Shown piece after piece: positions 36,089 to 45,366 of a stretch of DNA of 64,000 nt (position 1 is its first letter; every line of letters begins with the position of its first letter). A program made the position numbers and the translations under genes. The stretch is taken from positions 62,171 through 126,170 of the forward strand of contig JADGDE010000012.1 of the NCBI GenBank assembly GCA_016745035.1. Direction: 5' to 3'. The DNA comes from Thiotrichales bacterium (GTDB taxonomy: Bacteria; Pseudomonadota; Gammaproteobacteria; Beggiatoales; Beggiatoaceae). The notes below the pieces were generated by a model. That model did no database searches. It saw nothing but the letters and a program-made list of their open reading frames with translations, and was not told the DNA's origin.

Positions 36089-38071
36089 ATGAAAAAAATC
36101 AATATATATGCGTTGGCTTTATGCCTATGTAGCCCTGGGGGATGGGCCGCGGACCTTGGCAAAAAAAAGGAAGTGAATACAAAGCGTGTAAAAATTTTAT
36201 CCAAATTGAGTTTATCTGAGTTATTTGATGTCAAAGTCAAAATAGCCTCAGGTAATGTCGAAACACTCAGCGAAGCCCCTTCTTTGGTGACCGTGTTTAC
36301 AGGAAAAGAATTGCGAGCGATGGGGATTCAGTCTCTGGAAGAATTGCTCAATTATATACCTGGCTTTCAAAGTATGCGAGAAGTCGCCGGTGGCGATGGT
36401 TTTGTTGCTAATGGTCGGGGTTATAGCACGGCACAAACGGGCTATAACATTTTGTTCATGATTGATGGGCAGCGGATTAATAATGATATTAGTGGTGGCG
36501 CTTTGATGCCAAACCGCTTTATTAGCACTGCGAATATTAAACAAGTGGAAGTCATTCGCGGTCCTGGTTCTGCACTTTATGGTACCAGTGCTTTTACTGG
36601 CGTGGTCAATGTCATCACCGATAAAGAACTAAACAATATTACGTTGAGCAAAGGCAATTTAGGCAGCCACCGACTGAGCGCCAACCTCTCGGGTAAAAAT
36701 GATTACGGACAAGCGGCGGTTTATTTCCACCAATTTCAGCAGCAAGGTCAAGCCTATGAGGCTAAGCTAACTGAGGTGCTTAATCCTAGCGTTTCAGGTA
36801 TCACCGATCCAAGACGGGGACAAGATTTTCAGGTCAGTTACCAATGGCAAGATAAACTAAAATTATCTCTACGCCATACGCAACGCGATGTTGATGACTT
36901 TTTTATTCGCGATTATCCTCACGCGGATAATTATCACCACACCGAACAAAATTATCTACATTTTGATTATCAGTTGCATAGCGATAAAACCTGGGATTTC
37001 AATGTGACTGGGGGTTATTTAACCACCAAGCAACAGCGCCGCAATGATGCTTTTGACAGACAACGCAATGATACGATTCGCTTTGAAGAGCAAGAATGGC
37101 GTTTAGGGATGAACTTACATTATCGTTATGGCAAACATCGGTTACTTGCGGGGGCGGATTTACGTCGTCCACAAGTTGATACGGGGCGTAAAGATATTGC
37201 TAATTACGATGGCACGCGCAATGATGATGTTTCCTTACTGACTGAAAGCCATCGCAATATTATCGGGATTTATTTGCAAGACCAATATCGCTTTAATAAA
37301 ACTTATTCAGTGACAGCCGGGGTACGTTACGATGATTACTCCGACTCAGGGGGCAATCTTAATCCGCGCTTAGCTTTGGTTTACCGTCCACACCGTAATA
37401 CCAGTTTCAAACTTTTATATGGTGAAGCGTTTCGTGCACCTTCCATTCGTCAAACCCAATCTACCAATGGGCTTGGGAATCCAGACTTGAATCCTGAAAA
37501 AATTAAGACTTTCGAGTTGGCTTGGACACAAAAATATAAAAAATCGCAAACGACTTTGAATTATTTTTATAACCAAGTTAATGATAGAATTGATACCGTC
37601 AACGTCAGTGTGAATGGACGTAGTTTGCGCCAATTTAGTAATACCGATACGGTAAAAACATCGGGGTTTGAATTAGAATCTAAACTGGACTTAGGCAATT
37701 GGAAATTGCGTGCTGCTTACACTTTTTTAACTAAGCACGAACAAGCACCGCGCCGTATTGCCAGACAAACCTTAGCTTTGATTAGTGATTATCAACGAGG
37801 TGATTGGCATTGGAACGTCAGTGGCGTTTATCATGGCAGCCGCGAACATGAATATCTAATCAATCGTCAATCGAGCTTTGTGCCCTTGGCAAGTTACTGG
37901 TTACTCAATAGCCGTTTAAGCTATCAAGTCAACAAAGGCTTGAGCGTGTTTGTACAAGGACAAAACCTGTTGGATGAAACCTATTATACACCAGTGAAGG
38001 CCACCGATTTTTCTCAGGGTATTATTAACCGTGGACGCACCGTACAACTGGGTGTAACCCTGAACTTTTAG
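36089..38071 (+). CDS. TonB-dependent outer-membrane receptor
   Basis: 660 residues. Signal peptide to about residue 21 ('LCLCSPGGWA'); plug domain (about 55-180) with 'EAPSLVTVFTGKELRAMGIQ', 'LLNYIPGFQ', 'MIDGQRIN' and 'IKQVEVIRGPGSALYGTSAF'. A 22-strand barrel follows, with 'RAPSIRQTQ' and 'GNPDLNPEKIKTFELAW', ending in 'GRTVQLGVTLNF' with the terminal Phe. Ligand unknown; the 'LSLSELFDVKVKIASGNVET' N-terminal segment is frequent in receptors for siderophores or other large ligands. ATG 36089 is chosen because the signal peptide starts there. Monocistronic or read into the DUF115 gene 41 bases on. Confidence 0.93.
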   Translation: MKKINIYALALCLCSPGGWAADLGKKKEVNTKRVKILSKLSLSELFDVKVKIASGNVETLSEAPSLVTVFTGKELRAMGIQSLEELLNYIPGFQSMREVAGGDGFVANGRGYSTAQTGYNILFMIDGQRINNDISGGALMPNRFISTANIKQVEVIRGPGSALYGTSAFTGVVNVITDKELNNITLSKGNLGSHRLSANLSGKNDYGQAAVYFHQFQQQGQAYEAKLTEVLNPSVSGITDPRRGQDFQVSYQWQDKLKLSLRHTQRDVDDFFIRDYPHADNYHHTEQNYLHFDYQLHSDKTWDFNVTGGYLTTKQQRRNDAFDRQRNDTIRFEEQEWRLGMNLHYRYGKHRLLAGADLRRPQVDTGRKDIANYDGTRNDDVSLLTESHRNIIGIYLQDQYRFNKTYSVTAGVRYDDYSDSGGNLNPRLALVYRPHRNTSFKLLYGEAFRAPSIRQTQSTNGLGNPDLNPEKIKTFELAWTQKYKKSQTTLNYFYNQVNDRIDTVNVSVNGRSLRQFSNTDTVKTSGFELESKLDLGNWKLRAAYTFLTKHEQAPRRIARQTLALISDYQRGDWHWNVSGVYHGSREHEYLINRQSSFVPLASYWLLNSRLSYQVNKGLSVFVQGQNLLDETYYTPVKATDFSQGIINRGRTVQLGVTLNF

Positions 38072-38112
38072 CACCGTCACGCATTTTTCTTTTCGGATGA
38101 TAGAATCACAAA

Positions 38113-40146
38113 ATGATACATTTTGACTTTTTACAAAAACTAAAAAAAGCCCACCCTAAAAAGCGCATTAAAATGCTCAATACATTGCATGCGAAAAATG
38201 TGAAATTTTTAACTGGGCGACATGAAGCCTTGGCTGCTGAGGTGCAACGTATAGGCACAAGTAATTATGAAATCAGTGTTGACAGTGAATTTTTAAACGT
38301 TATCGAACGCAGTAGTGGACGTTTTTGTCATCCTAAAGATGATTATCTGGGTTATGTGAATAAACTTGGCGCATGGCATCATACCGGGTGGATCGATAAG
38401 CTCAAAGTTAAGCATACCATTTCTATTGGGGTTGAACACGGCCAACGCGTGCATGATTTTATCCAAGCTGTACATGCTAAATTCCCTGAAATTGGGATAA
38501 ACATGATGCAAAGTCATGAAATCAGTTTGCCCAAACTGGTAGATAACCGTCGGCGTTTTTCAGGAGTCACCGTTTTTTTAGGCAGCTTCCTCGGCGGGCA
38601 AATTAACCAATATTTAAACCGCACGCAAGTTAGAGATATTGTCATTGTTGAGCCAGATGTAACTAAATTTTCGTTATCTTGCTATTTCGTCGATTATGCT
38701 GCGATTGAAAAAAATTTCGGTAAATTGGTGATGCACGTCGGGCCTGATATGCCTGAAAACCCCTTGGGATTATTGATTGGTGATGCCCATGTGTCTGCCA
38801 CCGCATGGCTACGCTTTTTACCAGCCTATCCTTCAAAGGATTTTAATGAGCTGATTAGCCGTTTTGAGTTGCGTTGGCGTGCTTTGTCAGAAATTTTCGT
38901 CCCTTATGACCGAGAATTACGTAACTTGGTTTATGGCAGCCAAAACATGGATGCAGGCTTACCGATTAACAATAGCATCCCTGTTTTATCTGACAATAGC
39001 CGTATTGCTGTGGTTGCCAGTGGTCCCTCACTCGATACCGATATGGAATGGCTCAAAGCCAATCAAGATAATTTGATTATTTTTTCTGCGCATTCCGCGG
39101 TTAGCTCGCTTAAAAGTCATGGTATAAAACCGGACTATCAATGCAGCTTGGATACTGAATTAGGGGATGAGCTAATAGAAAAATTGGAGCTTGATTTTAA
39201 AGTACCTTTCATCTCCTATTACAAAGCCTCACCTGAGTCTCTTGCCAAATTTGATAAAGTGTTACTTGTCAATGAAGCTTCGAAAGCGAATGCGGTTATC
39301 TTTAATATGCTGTTAAATTTCACCCATCCAACGACGGGTAATACCTCTGTTGCCAGTGCTATGTTAGCCAAACCACGGCAATTATTTTTAATCGGGCTTG
39401 ATTTTGGTTTCCGCGATGCTGGACGTGATCATACCGCAGGTTATTGGGCACATCAAAATGAAGACCATAAAGACATTGCCCCTGAAACTGACGAACAATC
39501 TATTTTGATTGACGCAAACTTTGAAGATTCTCAAGGTGAAATTTATACCCGCGCTTATTACAACAATGCCCGTAAAGGTGTAGAGGGTGCGTTGGCAACC
39601 ATACGAAATGAAGAAACACTTTGTTATAACTTTGCTGACGGTGCCAAAATCATGGGGGCAAAAGCACAACGTAGTAGTGAGTTTGAGCTAGCCCCTTATC
39701 CTGAAAAAGAGGCCGATAAAGCCGCTTATGAGACCGGTTTTAGTTCGGAAAAATCTTGGCATGTGTTTGAGAACGATGGCGATAAACTTCTCGATACCCT
39801 GCGTGAGACTGTAAAAACTCACTTACAGTTGAAAAGCTTTTCTTGGATGCGTTTTACCAAAGCCATTGACAGTGTTGGGGGAGAAATTTTCCGAAATTGT
39901 GCAGCTTTACAAACAGGTGATATTCGTGTCGAGGTTTATACTAAGTTGATTCAAGACTTTTTGGTGGAATGGTATCGGATTATGATTTTTACCAAAACCA
40001 TCAAGCAAGCGGAAAAAGTCTATAAAGAAGGCTATGAAGCTTTAAATACAGCGTTGGAAAAATTGGAATGGCCTGAGGAACTCAACGAATTTGACCATAA
40101 GTACCGTGAAACGGATACAGATGGTGAAGAAGCAACGACTGAGTAA
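38113..40146 (+). CDS. DUF115 (MptE-like) protein, motility-accessory-factor type
   Basis: 677 residues. The central domain (about 300-480) has 'RIAVVASGPSLDTDMEWLK', 'IIFSAHSAVSSLKSHGIKPD' and 'QLFLIGLDFGFRDAGRDHTA', the DUF115/6-hydroxymethylpterin-pyrophosphokinase-like fold found in Maf proteins that glycosylate flagellin with nonulosonic acids. The flanking N-terminal and C-terminal parts fit the larger Maf-like architecture. No flagellar or nonulosonate genes are in the window, so the acceptor is unknown; the giant surface protein or another exported protein is possible (inference). No Cys-rich or membrane segment. Confidence 0.8.
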   Translation: MIHFDFLQKLKKAHPKKRIKMLNTLHAKNVKFLTGRHEALAAEVQRIGTSNYEISVDSEFLNVIERSSGRFCHPKDDYLGYVNKLGAWHHTGWIDKLKVKHTISIGVEHGQRVHDFIQAVHAKFPEIGINMMQSHEISLPKLVDNRRRFSGVTVFLGSFLGGQINQYLNRTQVRDIVIVEPDVTKFSLSCYFVDYAAIEKNFGKLVMHVGPDMPENPLGLLIGDAHVSATAWLRFLPAYPSKDFNELISRFELRWRALSEIFVPYDRELRNLVYGSQNMDAGLPINNSIPVLSDNSRIAVVASGPSLDTDMEWLKANQDNLIIFSAHSAVSSLKSHGIKPDYQCSLDTELGDELIEKLELDFKVPFISYYKASPESLAKFDKVLLVNEASKANAVIFNMLLNFTHPTTGNTSVASAMLAKPRQLFLIGLDFGFRDAGRDHTAGYWAHQNEDHKDIAPETDEQSILIDANFEDSQGEIYTRAYYNNARKGVEGALATIRNEETLCYNFADGAKIMGAKAQRSSEFELAPYPEKEADKAAYETGFSSEKSWHVFENDGDKLLDTLRETVKTHLQLKSFSWMRFTKAIDSVGGEIFRNCAALQTGDIRVEVYTKLIQDFLVEWYRIMIFTKTIKQAEKVYKEGYEALNTALEKLEWPEELNEFDHKYRETDTDGEEATTE

Positions 40147-40183
40147 TTGATTCATTCTGATAGATTAACAAGCAAGGTTGGTG

Positions 40184-43100
40184 ATGCGATATATGCAGCA
40201 ATTCAGACATCTTTTTATCATTGCTCTGTTGAGCTTGAGTTATCTGCTTAGCGCCAATGAAGTCGATAACCACACCAACCTTGCCGAACTTGATGAACCC
40301 GCTTTGTTGCAGCAACAACAAACTTGGTTCGACTTGTGGGCATATTTAGAGCAGCGTCATGTTGTACTGGTCGAACAGCACCATAAGCTTGAACAAAAAC
40401 ACAAAGATTTGTTACATCAGCGACCTCACATCATCGCCTCGCCTGCCGATCCGCATATTTTAGATCAAGACTTAAACCTAGCTGACATTGAACGTTTAAA
40501 TCAGCAGGCAAAAGCCTATCAAACCGCCCTTAATGAGCAAGCCAGTTTTATTAAACAACAGCAAGATTTAGCTTATGAACAAAAAGCCTTGGCACTGGAA
40601 TTGGTACATGAAACTGAACAACTGCAAGCAGCACAAAAAGAGGCGCAAGCGGGTTTAGCAGAAATTGAAAAGCGACAATTATTAGAAGTATTGACAGAAA
40701 TCTTGGCTGATAATCAAGGCGATAAAACCGAGAAAAAACCCGCACAATGGCGCACCAGCTTAGATAAATTAAAACAAGCCAGCTTGCCTGACACAGATGA
40801 ATGGCTATTGTTCAGCAATAAGCAAGCCTCATTTTTAGAACAGCTTGAGCAAGCACTCCCCGTATTACAACAAGCAGAAAATAGCTTTTTGGATTATCAA
40901 CACTTATTGGATTTGTATGCACAAGAACAAACAGAAGTTCAGCAATGGCAGGATAAATTCTCAGCAGATGATGCACCGAAGTTAAACAGCCATTTTGTCA
41001 AACAACATCAATTATGGGACGAATCTCAAGCGGCTCTTGCCAAACTGGAGCAGCAGCGGCAACAACAAAGAAACCAGATTGATCAGCTTAACACGCAATT
41101 GGCGGCTTTAAGTGCGCCAGAAATTAATCAGCTATTGGGCGCAGACAGTAAAGAGGATAATGTCACACAGGCGCAAGCTGCGGTAGCACAAAGCCAAGAA
41201 AGTTTACGTTATTGGCAAGCACGTTTGGATTATTTAAGCCAATTACAACAGCAACAAAACGATTTAGTCGCTACACTCGAAGACTATGAAACCCAGCTAA
41301 AAACCAGTAGCGCCCGTGAGCGACAATTATATGCTTTGGGAGAAGTCTTAAAGCTTAAACTCAGCCCGGAAAAATTACCTGAGTTAATTCAAAGTGATGC
41401 ATTAAAGCAAGTCCTCAAAAAGCAGCGCTATACCCATAAAAATTTGTTTGCCAACAAGGACAAAGTCAGCGCCCATCTGCAAACGTTGGAAGAAGAATTA
41501 CAACAAGCCCGCGTCGAAGTTGAAAACTTTGAAATTGAATTACAGCAAAGCCAACAACTGTTAGCCAGAGAACAAGAGTGGCAGCAATTTTTACAAAAAA
41601 TTGAGCCAATGGATAACGCCAAATTGCTACAGGTGTTCAAAGATAATCTGCAAGACTATCAGCAACTGCAAACCAAGCTCGAAACCGGACAAGCACAAGT
41701 GGCAGCACAAGCACAGCAGGTCAGTGAAGAAAACTTGTCTTTAAGCGCCCACAAAGACCCGACCGGTTTAGATTATATTGATGATGAAAACAGTTTTAAA
41801 CAATGGTATCAAAGCGAATATAACCTCACTTTAGATACAGTCGAAAAAAATAATGTTGCCGCTGAAGATGATAATCTCAGCGCCGCAGAAACCGTGGCAA
41901 ATACCAAAATCACAGCCAGTGATAAAACCCAGACTCAAAGTGTTTTTTATCAAAAAATATTGGCATGGAAAAATGCGATTACGGACAGCCAAAACCAATC
42001 TTTCTTACGCTATAGCAGTTATTTAGAAGATAAACAAAGCTTAGAGACACAATTAGTCAAAGTTCGACGTGAATATCAAGGCAGTTTGGAAAAACTATTT
42101 AAATCTTATGATGACAGCCTAAAAGCTGCGCGTCATGCTTGGGGCAGTGCTTTGGTATTACAAAAGCGGCAAAAAACCCAGCCCAAAATGAATTTACCTA
42201 AGAGCATTAATGAATGGCAATCACGCAACCGTGTCGAAAGCTTGCAACAAGGCATAGCTCAGGTGAATCAAGCGATTGAAGATAATTTACACGTACTCAA
42301 ACGCTATGAGATTGCCGAGCCAGCAGCAGAGGCGAGCTTGAGTGATGAACATGCCAATGCCGACAGTTTGGCGGCACTGACACAAACGTTGGATACCGGT
42401 GCAAATAACAGCGTGAATGAAGAGCCAGAGGCTCATTTAAGTTATGAATATTTGATGACCGCCGAGACTGAAGCGGAATTGTTGACCGCGTTAAAAAAAT
42501 CGGCGAGTAACAGCGAATTACAATTACAAAAATTGACCCATTTACTTAAGCTAGAACAAGCCTATGAATTGACTCAATTTGAGCAGCTCAATGAATTTGA
42601 AAAACACCGTTATGAAGCACGTTTACGCAAACGTATTAAAGAAGATCAAAGCTTAGAAGATTTGTTATTGTCATTTTTTGCCAATCAACAAGTGGAGGAC
42701 ATTGACCAGCTTTTGCGCAGTCATTATGAAAACCTGGTCGAGATTGAGCATCAATTAAAAAATATTGAAGCGAAGAGAAAAACCATTGAAGATTTGATTG
42801 CTTATGTCGAACTCAGCCGTCCGACGGTTAGCGAAGTCTTGGCACTGATTGAAACAATTAACCAACAATCCGTCCTACGCCTCAGAGTGCGCGCACATCG
42901 CCTTAAAGCCATTTTTCACCCAGAAGAACAATTAGACATCCAAGAGCAATTTTATCAACAACAAGGCTTTTTACTAGATTTAGAAGGCATCCCTTTATTG
43001 CCCTCTAAAGCCGAACCTGAAAAACGCCAAGAAATGCAAGAACACTTGTTACAAGATCTGTTTGAATACTGGACCAATCAGCGTGGTTATGAAGCATGGA

Positions 43101-44200
43101 CACAAGGGCTGGGCAAATATACCGAAAAGCTCGGCGGTTTAGATCAGCGTATTAGTCATTTTAAAGAACTGATTGCCGAATTAGAACACAGCCAATTTGA
43201 ACTCGCACATGAACGTCAGGGGCTGCTCGGCAAGCCTTTGACAGCATTGGCAGAGCTTCCGCCTGAACAGCACCCGCAAACACACGCTGAGGTTGAACAA
43301 TTCAGTTTAGGTGAAATAGGTCTATTGCGTAAAGAACGCGCTCATGCTCTGCGCTGGGCGAGTATAGAAACCAGTTTTTGGTTATTTATGATTCCTATTT
43401 TAGCCATTTTAGCTATATCCTTTGTTAATTGGGTTGGGCGTAAATGGGTAGATAAGGCGAAAAAATTAGTTGCCGATATGCAAGCCAGAGGCGAAGTGCC
43501 CAAACACGATCCGATTGGTTATCGCCAATTGATTTATAAACTGGTGCGCAATGTTTGGACGGTCGCCGTGATTATTATCACGATCATTGCCATGTTTAAG
43601 GCCATTCACATTGATGTATTGCCTTTGCTTGCCTCGGCAGGTATTTTTGGTTTAGCCCTGGCCTTTGGTGCGCAACAACTGGTACGGGATTTTTTCTCTG
43701 GCTTTTTCATTCTCCTAGAAGATCAATTCCGCGCCGGTGAGAGCGTGATTATTAATGATGTGCGTGGTGAGATTGAACAAGTCACCCCACGCCTTACTCT
43801 GTTGCGGGACTTAGAAGGGGGTTTACACTATATCCCCAATGGCAGTATCGACAGTGTTGATAATCTCTCGCGCGGCTGGGGTGCTGTGAATATTGATGTA
43901 GCCATTGATAGCAGCCATGATGACCAAGAAGTCTTGGATTGTTTGCAAAGTACCGCCGACAAATTAAAAGCTGATCCCACATTCCAAGCTGACATACAAA
44001 AAATAAAAATTGTCGGGATTATGCAGTTTGATGCCCATCAAGCCGATTATCGGGTTAAAATCACCACTGTACCTATGCAGCAGGCAGGGATTGCCAGAGC
44101 CTATAAACGCCTGTTGAAAACTGAATTTAACCAACATGGGATTGCTTTATCGCAAAGCCCACTGCTTAATATGCAAAAAACGCTGACTGCAAAAACCTAA
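40184..44200 (+). CDS. MscS-family mechanosensitive channel with giant coiled-coil N-terminus
   Basis: 1339 residues from ATG 40184 (AAGG upstream; an in-frame TTG is at 40178). Signal peptide ('LFIIALLSLSYLLSA'), then about 1,030 residues almost wholly of Gln/Glu/Leu-rich helical coiled coil, presumably periplasmic. Near the end are only three membrane helices: 'WLFMIPILAILAISFVNWV', 'VWTVAVIIITIIAMFKAI' and the pore helix 'LASAGIFGLALAFGAQQLVR'. Then the MscS beta domain 'GESVIINDVRGEIEQV' and 'YIPNGSIDSVDNLSRGWG'. MscK/KefA has a shorter periplasmic part and many more helices, so this is an unusual architecture. Followed 12 bases on by an unknown gene, likely one operon. Confidence 0.88.
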   Translation: MRYMQQFRHLFIIALLSLSYLLSANEVDNHTNLAELDEPALLQQQQTWFDLWAYLEQRHVVLVEQHHKLEQKHKDLLHQRPHIIASPADPHILDQDLNLADIERLNQQAKAYQTALNEQASFIKQQQDLAYEQKALALELVHETEQLQAAQKEAQAGLAEIEKRQLLEVLTEILADNQGDKTEKKPAQWRTSLDKLKQASLPDTDEWLLFSNKQASFLEQLEQALPVLQQAENSFLDYQHLLDLYAQEQTEVQQWQDKFSADDAPKLNSHFVKQHQLWDESQAALAKLEQQRQQQRNQIDQLNTQLAALSAPEINQLLGADSKEDNVTQAQAAVAQSQESLRYWQARLDYLSQLQQQQNDLVATLEDYETQLKTSSARERQLYALGEVLKLKLSPEKLPELIQSDALKQVLKKQRYTHKNLFANKDKVSAHLQTLEEELQQARVEVENFEIELQQSQQLLAREQEWQQFLQKIEPMDNAKLLQVFKDNLQDYQQLQTKLETGQAQVAAQAQQVSEENLSLSAHKDPTGLDYIDDENSFKQWYQSEYNLTLDTVEKNNVAAEDDNLSAAETVANTKITASDKTQTQSVFYQKILAWKNAITDSQNQSFLRYSSYLEDKQSLETQLVKVRREYQGSLEKLFKSYDDSLKAARHAWGSALVLQKRQKTQPKMNLPKSINEWQSRNRVESLQQGIAQVNQAIEDNLHVLKRYEIAEPAAEASLSDEHANADSLAALTQTLDTGANNSVNEEPEAHLSYEYLMTAETEAELLTALKKSASNSELQLQKLTHLLKLEQAYELTQFEQLNEFEKHRYEARLRKRIKEDQSLEDLLLSFFANQQVEDIDQLLRSHYENLVEIEHQLKNIEAKRKTIEDLIAYVELSRPTVSEVLALIETINQQSVLRLRVRAHRLKAIFHPEEQLDIQEQFYQQQGFLLDLEGIPLLPSKAEPEKRQEMQEHLLQDLFEYWTNQRGYEAWTQGLGKYTEKLGGLDQRISHFKELIAELEHSQFELAHERQGLLGKPLTALAELPPEQHPQTHAEVEQFSLGEIGLLRKERAHALRWASIETSFWLFMIPILAILAISFVNWVGRKWVDKAKKLVADMQARGEVPKHDPIGYRQLIYKLVRNVWTVAVIIITIIAMFKAIHIDVLPLLASAGIFGLALAFGAQQLVRDFFSGFFILLEDQFRAGESVIINDVRGEIEQVTPRLTLLRDLEGGLHYIPNGSIDSVDNLSRGWGAVNIDVAIDSSHDDQEVLDCLQSTADKLKADPTFQADIQKIKIVGIMQFDAHQADYRVKITTVPMQQAGIARAYKRLLKTEFNQHGIALSQSPLLNMQKTLTAKT

Positions 44201-44212
44201 TGAGGAACCCCT

Positions 44213-44584
44213 ATGGATATGAATGATATTAAAGCCGCCCTCGATGATATGATCAATTTAGATATTCGCACGGTGGTCGGTGAATTTGCCCATGATGACA
44301 AAGGCCGCCTCGTTGGCAAACAAGGCTCGAAAGAAATGGTCACCCGTATCAACCTGCTTGCTGGCGATGTCACCACTGCCTTTAGTGAAGAAGTCTTAGA
44401 CAGCTCACTTGCCGAAGTACGCAGTTTTCATTCTCAGCGTGAAGCCCAAGGCTTAGACATTATCCGCTCCAACCTCAATACCTTGTATTCCCTGAGCCGC
44501 TTAATTAAAGTTTTGGACGAAGAAGAAAATGGGGTCAAACCAGAAGATGACCGTCCAGCGCTGGATAACATTACCCGTCTCTAA
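44213..44584 (+). CDS. Unknown small cytosolic protein in the MscS-GspF operon
   Basis: 123 residues, not recognised. Highly charged and helical, no membrane segment or Cys. It opens with 'MNDIKAALDDMINLDIRTVV', resembling the opening of the next protein ('LAQDLLSLEVSTIVKV'), so the two may share an N-terminal motif. Its TAA stop overlaps the next start. GAGGAA precedes the ATG. Confidence 0.75.
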   Translation: MDMNDIKAALDDMINLDIRTVVGEFAHDDKGRLVGKQGSKEMVTRINLLAGDVTTAFSEEVLDSSLAEVRSFHSQREAQGLDIIRSNLNTLYSLSRLIKVLDEEENGVKPEDDRPALDNITRL

Positions 44585-45366
44585 TGAGCGATTTATCCTT
44601 TAAAACCTTGGCTCAAGACCTCTTGAGCCTTGAAGTTAGCACCATTGTTAAAGTCGATATGTCAGGGCGTAAAATGCCCACAGACAGGCGTGAAGCTTTG
44701 CTCGATATTGCAAAAAAATATCACCTAAAATTGGTCGAGCTGGGTTGCCGCGCGCCAGAGATGTGGAACAGTGGCGGCATCATGGCGTTTTTAGAACTGC
44801 GTAGCCGTGCTATTCAAGGGCGCAAAAAGCGTGAAATAGTGATCAATAAAATCACCGATGCGCAAAAGCAAAAACACATCAAACAAGAATTGGCTATTTT
44901 AATGCGCATTGAAGGGCAATCCGAGCAAATCGTCTCTATGTTTGTCAATTTCGCCCTGCGTGAAGACCCAGCGTTTGATCTCCCCGCCTATCGTAAATGT
45001 ATGCGCGATAAAATGAAAAACGACCCCGAACGCCTGCCTTACGATGATGACAGCTTTCGCTGGAACAATGATTTATCTCGCGGGACGATGCAAAAACAAG
45101 CAGACTTGGAGTTGGATGCAGTACAAATCAGCATGATTCGTAAAATGTGGGAAATTGGCACGGAACAAGTGGTCTTGCAAACCGTGATTCATGCTGATGG
45201 CGATGTCACTACCCGTATTGCAGAACACCTAACCCAACACCCAAATCAAACCTTGTTTGATGTCCATAATCAAGCGGTGGACAATTCAGTTAAATTTTGG
45301 CACGGGCTGGTGGAACTGGTCACGGGCATGGCAAAAAACCTGTTTAAAAACATCACCCCCGGATGA
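44584..45366 (+). CDS. Unknown cytosolic protein in the MscS-GspF operon
   Basis: 260 residues, not recognised. Mostly helical and charged: 'GRKKREIVINKITDAQKQKH' near residue 79, 'DLPAYRKCMRDKMKNDPERL' at about 130, and 'FWHGLVELVTGMAKNLFKNI' near the C-terminus, an amphipathic segment that could touch the membrane. The N-terminus resembles that of the preceding protein. It overlaps both neighbours (stop/start TAATG upstream, ATGA downstream), so co-translation is certain in practice, and a function linked to the following GspF-like membrane protein is plausible. Confidence 0.78.
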   Translation: MSDLSFKTLAQDLLSLEVSTIVKVDMSGRKMPTDRREALLDIAKKYHLKLVELGCRAPEMWNSGGIMAFLELRSRAIQGRKKREIVINKITDAQKQKHIKQELAILMRIEGQSEQIVSMFVNFALREDPAFDLPAYRKCMRDKMKNDPERLPYDDDSFRWNNDLSRGTMQKQADLELDAVQISMIRKMWEIGTEQVVLQTVIHADGDVTTRIAEHLTQHPNQTLFDVHNQAVDNSVKFWHGLVELVTGMAKNLFKNITPG

